Made by a program: the position numbers and the translations under genes
The notes under the pieces: model-generated
Databases searched by the model: none
Told to the model about the DNA's origin: nothing
Seen by the model: only the letters and a program-made list of their open reading frames with translations
Shown: piece by piece, positions 8,785 through 15,922 of the stretch
How the letters are laid out: every line of letters begins with the position of its first letter
Position numbering within the stretch: the stretch's first letter is position 1
Assembly: GCA_021781415.1 (NCBI GenBank)
Contig: JAJXWW010000199.1
Location: 1-40,074 of the forward strand
Source of the DNA: Planctomycetota bacterium
GTDB lineage: Bacteria > Planctomycetota > Planctomycetia > Gemmatales > Gemmataceae
DNA: 40,074 nt
Direction: 5' to 3'

Positions 8785-8862
8785 GTTGGCAAGGTTACTC
8801 CTGAACTGTAACTTACTTACATTCAATCACTTAGAGTCCGGCGCGTGAGTAACCTTGCCAAC
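8785..8862. repeat. 78-bp unit with perfect 16-bp terminal inverted repeats
   Basis: GTTGGCAAGGTTACTC (8785-8800) and GAGTAACCTTGCCAAC (8847-8862) are perfect inverted repeats enclosing 46 bases, the first part AT-rich. The outer 8 bases (TTGCCAAC) also occur at 8766-8773, so the left end can form a second, competing hairpin. No coding sequence is inside. The size and shape suggest a very small non-autonomous element or a recombinase/regulator binding region. The identity is unknown. Confidence 0.6.
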
Positions 8863-9043
8863 GATCCGCGGTAGGGTCCCCTCGTCGGGAATGCCCCAGG
8901 AGGAGAGGAGTTTTTACCAGGCAGTCAAGGGGCTTCACCAGCCGGGAGGCGGTAAACTACGCACTCGAAAGCCGGAAGAAGCCTCTTTCCTCACCTGCGC
9001 GCTCGTCGATTGGCTTCCCCTGTGTACCCCCGTCCCCCCTCCT

Positions 9044-9068
9044 CGTTCCCACGCAGAGCGTGGGAACG
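9044..9068. repeat. CGTTCCCACGC palindromic dispersed repeat
   Basis: CGTTCCCACGC and GCGTGGGAACG flank AGA in a perfect 11-bp stem. Half-sites or degenerate copies occur near 5800, 12350, 13530-13670, 21490 and 32100, usually next to Rpn remnants or upstream of genes. The 30 bases after it match, inverted, the tract before the half-site at 13650. Confidence 0.7.
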
Positions 9069-9178
9069 CACGTCCGGACGCTCCGCGTCCCGTCCCCACC
9101 GCGTCCCATGCCCTCTGCGTCCCTCTCCCCTCCATGTCCGTATGCCTAGACCTCGCCCCAGGATGATAGACAACAGAC

Positions 9179-9202
9179 AACCGGCAGCGTTAGCTGCCGG
9201 GT
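9179..9202. repeat. short palindromic repeat, isolated copy
   Basis: AACCGGCAGCG followed by TTAGCTGCCGGGTG and then TTTTCTTC, the same 3' flank as the copies at 6374 and 7503. It lacks the usual GGCG at its left end. Confidence 0.7.
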
Positions 9203-9329
9203 GTTTTCTTCCCAAGTTCCTGGTCTTCTCTACCTCACTCTTCTCGCTCTTCTTTCCGTGTTTTCCGTGTTTTCCGTGGTCAAATGTATTTTGTCTCCAC
9301 CCCTGCGAAATGTAAACCCTCATTAACGT

Positions 9330-9343
9330 GGTTAACGTTAACC
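9330..9343. promoter_or_regulatory. 14-bp perfect palindrome, candidate activator site
   Basis: GGTTAACGTTAACC is a perfect palindrome about 140 bases upstream of the sigma-54 promoter at 9471. Enhancer-binding proteins of sigma-54 usually bind palindromes 80-200 bases upstream, so this is the best visible candidate for that site. The assignment rests on symmetry and distance only. Confidence 0.45.
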
Positions 9344-9470
9344 GTTGCCGAAAGGTAACGAAATGCAACGCGGGTGGGAGGGGAGGCTTGCGATCGCATG
9401 GTGCCGCAAAGCGATTACTAATAATGATTTGCGTCACAATACGTCAAGCGAACGGGTTGCGGCGAGACGA

Positions 9471-9486
9471 TGGCACGGGGATTGCA
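9471..9486 (+). promoter_or_regulatory. sigma-54 (RpoN) -24/-12 promoter
   Basis: TGGCACG (9471-9477), 4 nt, then TTGCA (9482-9486) is a full match to the sigma-54 consensus TGGCACG-N4-TTGCW. It points at the gene starting at 9539, giving a leader of about 40 bases. No other full match was noticed in the window. Confidence 0.8.
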
Positions 9487-9538
9487 TATTATTCCTTCAA
9501 CGGGTTGTGTTAATCCGAGATGGGTACGAGGTTCTATC

Positions 9539-10021
9539 GTGCGTGCGTCGCGCTACCAGATTGTGCTTGCCGCCGGCTTGCTGGTCGCCGCTCTCATGGG
9601 CGGAGGGACTCAAGCACGGGCGGGCTACGTCTCGGTGGCCGGACTTCAGGGGGACGAGGCGATTGACGGCCTGTCGCCATTCGTGGCCTCGCCCTTGGCC
9701 GAACGCGAAGTAACTGCCGGCATCTCCGGCAGCGCAGCGTTGTTCCAGCCTGTCGATGCCGACGAGATTCCCTCTCCCGTCGCACCCGCTTTTCCGTTCG
9801 TCAAACTCCCTCACGTTGCCCACGCCTTCGCCCGTACCGGCTCTGCTGGTAGTTCCTCCAACGGTGGCTCTGACAGCGGCCCATCCAACCCACCTGTCGG
9901 CGATGCGTCGCGCCCACAAGCGCCGCCGTTGGTATTGGCTCATCTGCTCCCGCCCGACAGGGGCGAATCGCATCCTTTCTCCGTGGCCTCCTTTCTGTTC
10001 CGTCCTCCGCGCGCCGCATAA
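9539..10021 (+). CDS. secreted protein of unknown function under a sigma-54 promoter
   Basis: A 160-residue protein. GTG 9539 is chosen because GAGG lies 7 nt upstream and a signal peptide follows at once (hydrophobic IVLAAGLLVAALMGGG, likely cut after QARA). Upstream in-frame codons would lie on or before the promoter. The mature protein is low-complexity: Ala/Pro/Ser-rich with a GSAGSSSNGGSDSGPSNPP linker. It has no recognisable domain and no sorting anchor. The next gene, 171 bases downstream, encodes a PEP-CTERM protein. The sigma-54 promoter suggests tightly regulated expression, possibly with envelope or exopolysaccharide functions; that link is inference. Confidence 0.65.
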   Translation: MRASRYQIVLAAGLLVAALMGGGTQARAGYVSVAGLQGDEAIDGLSPFVASPLAEREVTAGISGSAALFQPVDADEIPSPVAPAFPFVKLPHVAHAFARTGSAGSSSNGGSDSGPSNPPVGDASRPQAPPLVLAHLLPPDRGESHPFSVASFLFRPPRAA

Positions 10022-10192
10022 ACGCAGGTTCAATGATTCGTCGAAAACGAATGGCGGAAGGGACGTGTCGTCCGCTTCTTGCCATGAGCAATCCTTGCGT
10101 ATGCGTTACGTTTGCGGATGGGTGGTCTATCCGTTCGGGGAATGTGAATCGAAAAGGTTTGTCTTGCCTTTTCTGGTTGAGGAGAATTATCC

Positions 10193-11167
10193 ATGAAACT
10201 GCGTACGATTGTTCCGGCTCTACTCGTAGCAGCAAGCTTCGCTACTTCCGCTCACGCTGGGTTTATTGACACTGTCACCGCGACGACCGGCGGCACACTC
10301 AACACCTACCACGATGCTAGTTTTGAACACATCGATTACCAAAATGCTTCAAAAGGATTGCAGGTGGGCGATGTCATTGTGGGTTTCAACCAGATTAATC
10401 TGAAGGAATCCCCCAATTCTCTCAGCACCTTTAATACGATTTACACGGTGTTTTCGGAGCAAGTGGCAAGTATCAGTTCCAACGGTGAAGTGATTAGCTT
10501 CGCCCCGACCACTTCAAGCAACGCGGAAAGTCTGAAGAACATTTTGTCTGGTGTACCCGGCGTGACTGTCGCCGCCAACACCTTGGCTATGGTCTTTGAC
10601 AGGCCACAGTCAAGCCCATATGCAGATAACCTTATCAACAATCCGCCGGCATCCGCGACTTCAATCAACGACTATCTCACATATATCGCGAAGAACGGTA
10701 CAAACGAGTTTTCTGCTGGAATCGTGGGAACGAACGATTATCTCCAAACAACGCTTGGGAAATTGGCCGGACAACAGCTTGTAGCGAATACGACCTACAC
10801 TGGCACTCCAGCGACTGCCAGCAATATCAGCACGGCCACCAGCACAGGCACAATAGCAACTTTTCTAGGCGGCTTATCCATCACTCAAAACAATACCGGC
10901 CTGGTGTTTGGAACGCTACAAGATCAGAACACCGGCAACTACTATCAACTTGTAATTAACAATGGAATCATCAAAGGAGGATCTAACGACAGCAATTATT
11001 CGACTTGGGGCAGTCAGGGAGGCAATGCAGGGGTTGAAGATAGTGCTGATTTCAACGTGAACATGATCAGCCCCGAACCGAGTTCGCTCGTCCTGTTCGG
11101 TGTCGGCATCGCAAGCGTGTTCGCCGCAGGTTGCTTTCGCCGTAAGAAACTCGCTCTCGCCGCCTGA
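10193..11167 (+). CDS. PEP-CTERM sorting domain protein
   Basis: A 324-residue protein with GAGGAG 8 nt before the ATG. It has an N-terminal signal peptide (LRTIVPALLVAASFATSAHA) and a C-terminal PEP-CTERM signal: PEPSSLVLFGVGIASVFA then a basic FRRKKLA tail, the tripartite substrate for an exosortase. The body is Ser/Thr/Asn-rich and beta-prone, as usual for PEP-CTERM surface proteins, and no catalytic domain is seen. It would be exported and processed at the outer envelope. No exosortase is in the window. The gene is followed by a strong terminator. Confidence 0.88.
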   Translation: MKLRTIVPALLVAASFATSAHAGFIDTVTATTGGTLNTYHDASFEHIDYQNASKGLQVGDVIVGFNQINLKESPNSLSTFNTIYTVFSEQVASISSNGEVISFAPTTSSNAESLKNILSGVPGVTVAANTLAMVFDRPQSSPYADNLINNPPASATSINDYLTYIAKNGTNEFSAGIVGTNDYLQTTLGKLAGQQLVANTTYTGTPATASNISTATSTGTIATFLGGLSITQNNTGLVFGTLQDQNTGNYYQLVINNGIIKGGSNDSNYSTWGSQGGNAGVEDSADFNVNMISPEPSSLVLFGVGIASVFAAGCFRRKKLALAA

Positions 11168-11195
11168 CATTCGCGAGTGCAATCGCTCTTGACGC

Positions 11196-11236
11196 ACGGA
11201 GGCTCGAAGGCTACCCTTCGAGCCTCCGTCTGTTTT
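11196..11236 (+). terminator. intrinsic terminator after the PEP-CTERM gene
   Basis: ACGGAGGCTCGAAGG (11196-11210) pairs perfectly with CCTTCGAGCCTCCGT (11215-11229) around CTAC, a 15-bp stem followed by CTGTTTT. It is one of the clearest terminators in the window. Confidence 0.9.
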
Positions 11237-11282
11237 GGAAGCGTGATTTCGCGTCGCCCAGACGACCCCCCCAGATTTCAGG

Positions 11283-12197
11283 ATGAAAGCCGTGGGTTCT
11301 CTCCACCATTTTCTGACGATGACGTTCGTGCAGCAAACGGGACCGCAACGACTGGAGCGTTGCCCGGAGCCGCATCAGCTGACGGATGCCGCGGACAACG
11401 TCGTGCAGTACGACCAGGTTCTGACCACGAAACTGGCCATCGCCTACGCCGTCGGACTCGAAATCGTGCATCGCGCACGCTCCCCGATCACGGCCGGCTC
11501 GGCGGTCGATCTCGCTTGTGGTCCCGGACACTACACGCTCTGCCTGGCGCAGCATCTCCGTTACGATGCCATCGAGGGCATCGATCTCTCCGCGCCGATG
11601 GTCGAAACCGCCCGCGCCAACGCCGACCGTCAGGGAATGCAGAACCGCGTTCGCTTCCGCACGGGTGACGTCACCGCGCTGTCCGATGTGCCGTCCGGCA
11701 GCGTCGATCTCGCCAGCTTCACGGATGCGGCCCATCATCTGCCGGATCTCGACAGGGTTGAGCGCGTGCTGCGCGAAATGGAGCGCATCAGCAAGCCCGA
11801 TGGCTTGGTGATGGTCATGGATCTGGTGCGTCTGCGCACCGCCGAGCTTACGGAGCGTTACGTCCAGACGCTCGGCCACGATTACGTCGCTCGCGGTCTG
11901 CCGGCGTTCTTCGACGATTTCCGTAACTCGATGTACGCCGCCTGGACCGCCGATGAATTGCATGGCGCGATCCCGCGCGATTCGCAGCGTTGGTGGTGCC
12001 ACATCGTACCGCGTGGACTGCCGACGATTCAGATTATTCTCGGCCTACCCGTCGGCCGCCAGAAACTCTTCGTCCGCTCCGGCTTCCCCTGGCCCAAGGA
12101 TCAAAACCCGGTTCCGCCATCGATGCGCTGGGAATGGCGTCTCCTCCGCTGGTCCCTCGCCCTCGGCTCCCGCCGTTGGGTACCCCCAACCCGATAA
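11283..12197 (+). CDS. class I SAM-dependent methyltransferase
   Basis: A 304-residue protein with the Rossmann methyltransferase motifs: motif I VDLACGPGHYTLCLA (about residues 74-88), acidic IEGIDLSAPMVETAR (motif II), RFRTGDVTAL (motif III) and VDLASFTDAAHHLPDL (motif IV/post-I), as in the UbiE/Methyltransf_11 group. It should transfer a methyl group from S-adenosylmethionine to a small molecule or lipid; the substrate cannot be told. The ribosome site is weak (CAGG next to the ATG), and a later ATG at 11319 is possible. The Pro/Arg-rich C-terminus runs into repeat DNA. No operon partner is evident. Confidence 0.85.
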   Translation: MKAVGSLHHFLTMTFVQQTGPQRLERCPEPHQLTDAADNVVQYDQVLTTKLAIAYAVGLEIVHRARSPITAGSAVDLACGPGHYTLCLAQHLRYDAIEGIDLSAPMVETARANADRQGMQNRVRFRTGDVTALSDVPSGSVDLASFTDAAHHLPDLDRVERVLREMERISKPDGLVMVMDLVRLRTAELTERYVQTLGHDYVARGLPAFFDDFRNSMYAAWTADELHGAIPRDSQRWWCHIVPRGLPTIQIILGLPVGRQKLFVRSGFPWPKDQNPVPPSMRWEWRLLRWSLALGSRRWVPPTR

Positions 12198-12213
12198 CAA
12201 CCCCCGCCAGAGG

Positions 12214-12280
12214 ATCGGGAGACAGAGCATGCTCATGCGGGGGACCGGACACGGGCGTCCGGGCGTGCGTTTCCACCGGA
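12214..12280. repeat. dispersed GC-rich repeat, copy A
   Basis: The tract starting GGGAGACAGAGCATGCTCAT and ending in GGGCGTGCGTTTCCA closely matches 13588-13652 and, inverted, part of 9060-9090. It always lies beside the CGTTCCCACGC half-site and close to an Rpn remnant, suggesting that the pieces moved as one block. Confidence 0.55.
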
Positions 12281-12315
12281 GCGCGGGAAAGAGGGTGAGG
12301 GGGGAGGAGACGGAT

Positions 12316-12343
12316 ACCCGGCAGCTAACGCTGCCGGTTCGCC
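12316..12343. repeat. short palindromic repeat copy beside Rpn remnant
   Basis: ACCCGGCAGCTAACG followed by CTGCCGGTTCGCC, the inverted orientation of the family, 23 bases before the Rpn remnant at 12366. Confidence 0.75.
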
Positions 12344-12365
12344 GTCCCGCGTGGGAACGAGGGGG

Positions 12366-12447
12366 AATGCGTGGCATGTGCGGCATGGACTGCTCCTTCT
12401 CGCACCGTTTGATCTCGTCCCAAACCAATTCGTCCTCCGCGGCCGGC
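12366..12447 (-). pseudogene. 5'-truncated remnant of an Rpn gene
   Basis: On the minus strand this reads PAAEDELVWDEIKRCEKEQS then MPHMPRI, matching the central PAAEDELFWDEIEQYEKEKT and MPHMTRI of the intact gene just upstream. It has no start, core or tail. It begins 5 bases after that gene's stop codon (12452-12454) and breaks off after MPHMPRI into the CGTTCCCACGC-type repeat. Confidence 0.8.
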
Positions 12448-12451
12448 ACGG

Positions 12452-13444
12452 CTACGGAATCTGCATGCGTTGTTTGAAATCATCGAGGGAAGCGGCTTCA
12501 AGGGTCCAATCAAACCACTGCTCCAGGAGATTCAAATCGGTGGTCGCTCGAATGCGGGCGGCCAACTCCTCCGGGACCGCAACCCGGAAACGCCGTTCCA
12601 AAGCCCGCAGCAACAGCTTCACTTGTCCCTCGGCGCGCCCTTCGGCACGCCCTTCGACGCGCCCCTCAGTGCGTCCCTCGACGCGCCCCTCGACGCGTCC
12701 TCGTTCGAGTCCTCTTCGTTCGATGCGTGTCATGTGCGGCATGGTCTTCTCCTTCTCGTACTGTTCGATCTCATCCCAAAACAATTCGTCCTCCGCCGCC
12801 GGCAGAGGCATGGTACCGTCGATCAGGTGGAATAACTCCGCGATGTCGTCGTGGCTCATACCGCTCTCCGCCAGCTTGCGATAAAGTCCCATGCGACGGA
12901 TGCGACGCTGCACCGGATCGTCGCGCGTTTGCTGGGCCATCAGATGCGACGCCACCACAATCGCGAAAGGATTGCTACTCGCCTCCAACTCCGCCAGACG
13001 CGGCATCAGGTCGAGCAGCTTCACGATCGGAAACGTGAAGGTGACGCGGCAGCCCCAAAGGGTATGCGCATAGCGCTTGGGCCTCCACGTCGGGCGATCG
13101 TCGGCCAAGATCGCCAAACTGCACACCTTGCGTTTGAAGCGATTGAAGATGCGATAGTGATAGACGAACATACGCTGGGGAAAGACGGCCTCATAACTGC
13201 CTTGCACTTCGAGGTGAATGTACAGCAAGCGTTCCTTGCCATTCTTGCGATAGACCTTGACCAACACATCGACGATGCGTTCGCCGACGGCATCCTTGCG
13301 CGTCAGCTTGTGCAGTTCCTTATCCAGCCATTCGTGGCCGCGCGTCCAGTCGATGTCGTCGTGGATCTTGGGAAAGAACAAAGCCAGGAACGGCTGCAAG
13401 TAATGTTCCAGCGCTTCCTTCCAAGTCGAATCGAGGTCGGGCAT
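12452..13444 (-). CDS. Rpn-family recombination-promoting nuclease / putative transposase
   Basis: A 330-residue protein starting MPDLDSTWKEA at 13444, with GGAGGA 7 nt upstream and a promoter matching those of two paralogues. The PD-(D/E)XK core has D59 (GERIVDVLVKVY) and E79-x-Q81 (IHLEVQGSYE). FVYHYRIFNRFKRKVCSLAIL and the helical RDDPVQRRIRRMGLYRKLAESG segment follow. Then come MPHMTRIERRGLERGR and a (R/T)VEGR repeat of about 30 residues, and a C-terminal helical domain (LLRALERRFRVAVPEELAARI). It is intact and nearly identical over most of its length to the gene at 21968-22921, so the two are recent copies or have exchanged sequence. Confidence 0.87.
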   Translation of the reverse strand: MPDLDSTWKEALEHYLQPFLALFFPKIHDDIDWTRGHEWLDKELHKLTRKDAVGERIVDVLVKVYRKNGKERLLYIHLEVQGSYEAVFPQRMFVYHYRIFNRFKRKVCSLAILADDRPTWRPKRYAHTLWGCRVTFTFPIVKLLDLMPRLAELEASSNPFAIVVASHLMAQQTRDDPVQRRIRRMGLYRKLAESGMSHDDIAELFHLIDGTMPLPAAEDELFWDEIEQYEKEKTMPHMTRIERRGLERGRVEGRVEGRTEGRVEGRAEGRAEGQVKLLLRALERRFRVAVPEELAARIRATTDLNLLEQWFDWTLEAASLDDFKQRMQIP

Positions 13445-13463
13445 GGTGCGTTCCTCCGCTTGG

Positions 13464-13492
13464 AGGATACGCGAGTTCTCGTCCTCCGTCAA
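13464..13492 (-). promoter_or_regulatory. sigma-70-type promoter of Rpn gene (copy 1)
   Basis: On the minus strand TTGACG (13492-13487), a 17-bp spacer and TATCCT (13469-13464). The same -35 and -10 hexamers precede the Rpn genes at 14678 and 22921 although the spacers differ, which argues for function. CCTCC of the -10 region and GGAGG of the ribosome site form an inverted repeat. Confidence 0.7.
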
Positions 13493-13529
13493 CGGTCGCC
13501 GCAAACTCTTCGACCGCACCACATTTCCG

Positions 13530-13675
13530 CGGGAACGCACTCCCCGTCGCTCCGCGACACGAGCCTCGGAGGACGCGAGGCACTGCGGGGGACGGGAGAC
13601 AGAGCAAGCTCATGCGGGGGACTGGACGCAGAGCGTCCGGGCGTGCGTTCCCACGCACCGTGTGGGAACGAGGGG
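13530..13675. repeat. dispersed GC-rich repeat, copy B, with CGTTCCCACGC-type half-sites
   Basis: This tract lies between the promoter of one Rpn gene and the remnant of the next. Positions 13588-13652 repeat 12214-12280, and the end (TGCGTTCCCACG, then GTGTGGGAACGAGG) is a degenerate copy of the 9044 palindrome. No gene is supported here. Confidence 0.6.
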
Positions 13676-13676
13676 G

Positions 13677-13716
13677 AATGCGTGTCATGTGCGGCATGGT
13701 CTTCTCCTTTTCGTAC
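13677..13716 (-). pseudogene. very short Rpn remnant
   Basis: The minus strand reads YEKEKT then MPHMTRI, matching the centre of the Rpn genes. It ends at the same codon as the remnants at 12366 and 21524, joined to the same GGAATGCG/CGTTCCC repeat. It lies 6 bases after the stop of the Rpn gene at 13722. Confidence 0.7.
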
Positions 13717-13721
13717 TGGGG

Positions 13722-14678
13722 CTATGACGGCTGAATGCGTTGCTGAAACTCTTCCACAGAAGAGGTCGTGAAAATAAGATCCAACCACTCTTCCAACAAA
13801 GCCTCCGACGCCGTGCCACGAATCTTCCCGACCAGTTCCTCCGGCAAGGTCGTGCGATAACGTCGCTGCAATACGCGCAGCAACATCTCCGCCTTGCCCT
13901 CCGCCTTGCCCTCGGCGCGGCCCCGCTCCAGGCCACGTTCTAGGCCGCGACGTTCGATGCTCGTCATGTGAGGCATGGTCTTCTCCTTTTCGTACCGTTC
14001 AAGCTCGTCCCAAAAGAGATCGTCTTCCGCCTTCGGCAACGCCATGAAGCCATCGAGCAGATGAAACAGCTCCCCGATATCCTCGCGGCTCAAACCGCTC
14101 TCGTACAAACGACGATACAGACGAATCCGCTGTAGCCGTCGCTGCACCGCGTCGTCGCGCGTCTGCAACGCCCACAGATGCCCCGCCACGAGGATCGCAA
14201 ACGGATTGTCGCTCGACTCCAATTCCGATAAACGCGGTAGCCAATCCAGCAATTTCACACAGGGAAACGTAAACGTGATCCGACAACCCCACAAACCGTG
14301 CGAATAGCGTTTGGGTCGCCAGGCCGGGCGCTCGTCGGCTAAAATCGCCAAACTGCACACCCGACGCTTGTAGCGATTGAAGATGCGATAGTGATAGACG
14401 AACAAGCGTTGCGGGAAAATCTTCTCGTAGCTGCCCTGCACCTCCAAATGAATCAGCAACCAGCGTTCCTTGCCGTTGGTGAGCCAGACTTTGACCAGCA
14501 CATCGACAATCCGCCCGCCAATCTCATCCTTAGGCGTCAACTTGTGCAGTTCTTTATCCAGCCATTCGTGCCCACGCGTCCAGTCGATGTCGTCGTGGAT
14601 TTTGGGAAAGAACAAAGCCAGGAACGGCTGCAAGTAGTGTTCCAGTGCCTCTTTCCAAGTCGAATCGAGATCGGACAT
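13722..14678 (-). CDS. Rpn-family recombination-promoting nuclease / putative transposase
   Basis: A 318-residue protein starting MSDLDSTWKEA at 14678; GGGAGGA lies 8 nt upstream. An upstream in-frame extension exists but overlaps the nitroreductase gene on the same strand and is rejected. The core has D59 (GGRIVDVLVKVW) and E79-x-Q81 (IHLEVQGSYE). The tail is shorter than in its paralogues (GLERGLERGRAEGKAEGKAE), followed by MLLRVLQRRYRTTLPEELVGKI. It diverges from the gene at 12452 throughout, so it is an older copy. It lies 44 bases downstream of the nitroreductase gene, with its own promoter overlapping that gene's stop codon. Confidence 0.87.
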   Translation of the reverse strand: MSDLDSTWKEALEHYLQPFLALFFPKIHDDIDWTRGHEWLDKELHKLTPKDEIGGRIVDVLVKVWLTNGKERWLLIHLEVQGSYEKIFPQRLFVYHYRIFNRYKRRVCSLAILADERPAWRPKRYSHGLWGCRITFTFPCVKLLDWLPRLSELESSDNPFAILVAGHLWALQTRDDAVQRRLQRIRLYRRLYESGLSREDIGELFHLLDGFMALPKAEDDLFWDELERYEKEKTMPHMTSIERRGLERGLERGRAEGKAEGKAEMLLRVLQRRYRTTLPEELVGKIRGTASEALLEEWLDLIFTTSSVEEFQQRIQPS

Positions 14679-14697
14679 GGCACGTTCCTCCCTTGGG

Positions 14698-14726
14698 AGG
14701 ATACCCAACGATTTGCCCGACGTCAA
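14698..14726 (-). promoter_or_regulatory. sigma-70-type promoter of Rpn gene (copy 2)
   Basis: TTGACG (14726-14721), 17-bp spacer, TATCCT (14703-14698) on the minus strand. The -35 box overlaps the nitroreductase stop codon (14725-14723). The adjoining CCTCCCAAGGGAGG is a perfect 14-bp palindrome that covers both the end of the -10 region and the ribosome site. Confidence 0.7.
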
Positions 14727-15829
14727 CGGTCGCCGACTATCTGTTGCCATCGCGCCGGTTCGCGCAAGGAGCGCGCGCCGCCGCTCGCTTCTCCGAGACG
14801 AAAGAGAACAACCAAGCCTTGCCCCGTCGCCTGGGGAAACAGCTTCTCGAAGCGATCCGCGAGGTTTTCTACTCGTAGCCGATAACAAGACGGCAAATCG
14901 TTTGCTGTACCGCGCGCCAAATGCGACAGAAAGATCGGCACGCTGCCGAGCGGATGAAAGGCCAGGCCGAGTTTGCTTGCCGTTAGCCAGACGCGCTGCA
15001 TGGCACGGCCGGCCTGGAGATAACCCAGGCGGCTGGTATCGGTCGTGGTCAGCAGCCCCATCGTGCCGGTTCGCCAAACCTGCATTGCCGACGAGAAGCT
15101 CATCAACCGGCTAAGACCGAGGCGATTCAGATGCTTCACAAGCGGCCAATGGCGGAGCCAACGTAGAATGGAGGCCGCTCCCAAGGGGAGTTCGAGGCAG
15201 CGCACGTCGAGACCATCGCGCGTGGACTCGGCTTCTCGCGGCGTGAAACGCAGCTGGTGAAATAGCTCGGTGTGAAAGGGACGATGTTCGAAGCGAATCC
15301 GGTCGGCGTCGGCCACGATCCCCGCCAGTTTGCGAATCGACGGGCGATCGGAGAGCCAATGCAAACGTGCGGTTTCCTGAGAGGCGATACTCGCTTGCAT
15401 CTGGGATCGAGATTCGTCAGAAATAGGGCGGCGCGGATACGGTTTGCGGTTACAGCAGCGCACTTCCAGAAAATCGGCCAACGGATCGGCCTCGCCCCCT
15501 TCGACAAAGCGAATCGCGGCCACCACCTCGTGGCCATTCTCGTCCGCCGGATACCGCACCAACGCGCGCCAGCCGAGATTCCCAGCGGCCAAACACAGAT
15601 TCTCCAGCGCCGCGCCCAGGGCAATCATCGAGAACATATCGCCCACATCGGAGGGCAGGGCGCGCGTTCGGTCGTGCAACAAGTGCAACTCACCGTCCGG
15701 TCGAGATTCAAAGAGCCAGGGCTGATTATTATCCGGAGAGGGGGCGAGAGTGGCCGCATAAAGCAGGGAGTCCAACATCATCCGCGAAGGATGTACAAAT
15801 GGGGCAGCATCGAGCGTTTCGGTCTGCAT
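14723..15829 (-). CDS. nitroreductase-family flavoprotein (Acg/MoeY-like)
   Basis: A 368-residue protein. ATG 15829 is chosen (AGGTG 6 nt upstream); an in-frame GTG at 15838 would add three residues. Near the N-terminus it has DSLLYAATLAPSPDNNQPW, the FMN/substrate-site segment of Acg-type nitroreductases, then SMIALGAALENLCLAAGNLG, the typical family helix, and late in the chain RVWLTASKLGLAFHPLG. It should bind FMN and carry out a two-electron oxidation or reduction of a small molecule. It follows the ThiF-like gene; in mycobacterial MoeY the two domains are fused, which supports joint action. Here oxidation of an acyl-amino acid is the favoured guess. Confidence 0.8.
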   Translation of the reverse strand: MQTETLDAAPFVHPSRMMLDSLLYAATLAPSPDNNQPWLFESRPDGELHLLHDRTRALPSDVGDMFSMIALGAALENLCLAAGNLGWRALVRYPADENGHEVVAAIRFVEGGEADPLADFLEVRCCNRKPYPRRPISDESRSQMQASIASQETARLHWLSDRPSIRKLAGIVADADRIRFEHRPFHTELFHQLRFTPREAESTRDGLDVRCLELPLGAASILRWLRHWPLVKHLNRLGLSRLMSFSSAMQVWRTGTMGLLTTTDTSRLGYLQAGRAMQRVWLTASKLGLAFHPLGSVPIFLSHLARGTANDLPSCYRLRVENLADRFEKLFPQATGQGLVVLFRLGEASGGARSLREPARWQQIVGDR

Positions 15830-15855
15830 CGTCGTCACCTATTGGTCAATCACTC

Positions 15856-15922
15856 GGCGAACCGGCAGCGTAAGCTGCCGGGTTAATCGCTCACACCCGG
15901 CAGCTTACGCTGCCGGTTCGCC
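15856..15922. repeat. facing pair of short palindromic repeats
   Basis: One copy at 15856-15883 (GGCGAACCGGCAGCG, TAAGCTGCCGGGTT) and an inverted copy at 15895-15922 (ACCCGGCAGCTTACG, CTGCCGGTTCGCC), 11 bases apart, able to form one long hairpin. The inverted copy encodes the last residues and stop (G-E-P-A-A-TAA) of the ThiF-like protein. The pair lies inside the operon between thiF-like and nitroreductase genes and may affect transcript stability. Confidence 0.85.

Larger units (their letters stand above)
8863..9329. other. gene-free stretch with dispersed repeats
   Basis: No supported gene occurs here. The open frames on both strands are short, low-complexity and unlike the neighbours. 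It contains the CGTTCCCACGC palindrome at 9044-9068, a GC-rich tract matching (inverted) the repeats near 12250 and 13630, a copy of the short palindromic repeat at 9179, and a run of repeated TTTTCCGTG units near 9255-9281. Confidence 0.5.

Noticed and set aside
10022..10192. A second sigma-54 promoter before the PEP-CTERM gene
   Set aside because: A TTGC occurs near 10164, but no TGGC lies at the required distance upstream.
12851..13771. Long plus-strand open frame across an Rpn gene (also 22328-23044)
   Set aside because: It is the complement of the Rpn coding sequence. The Rpn frame has the promoter, ribosome site and nuclease motifs.
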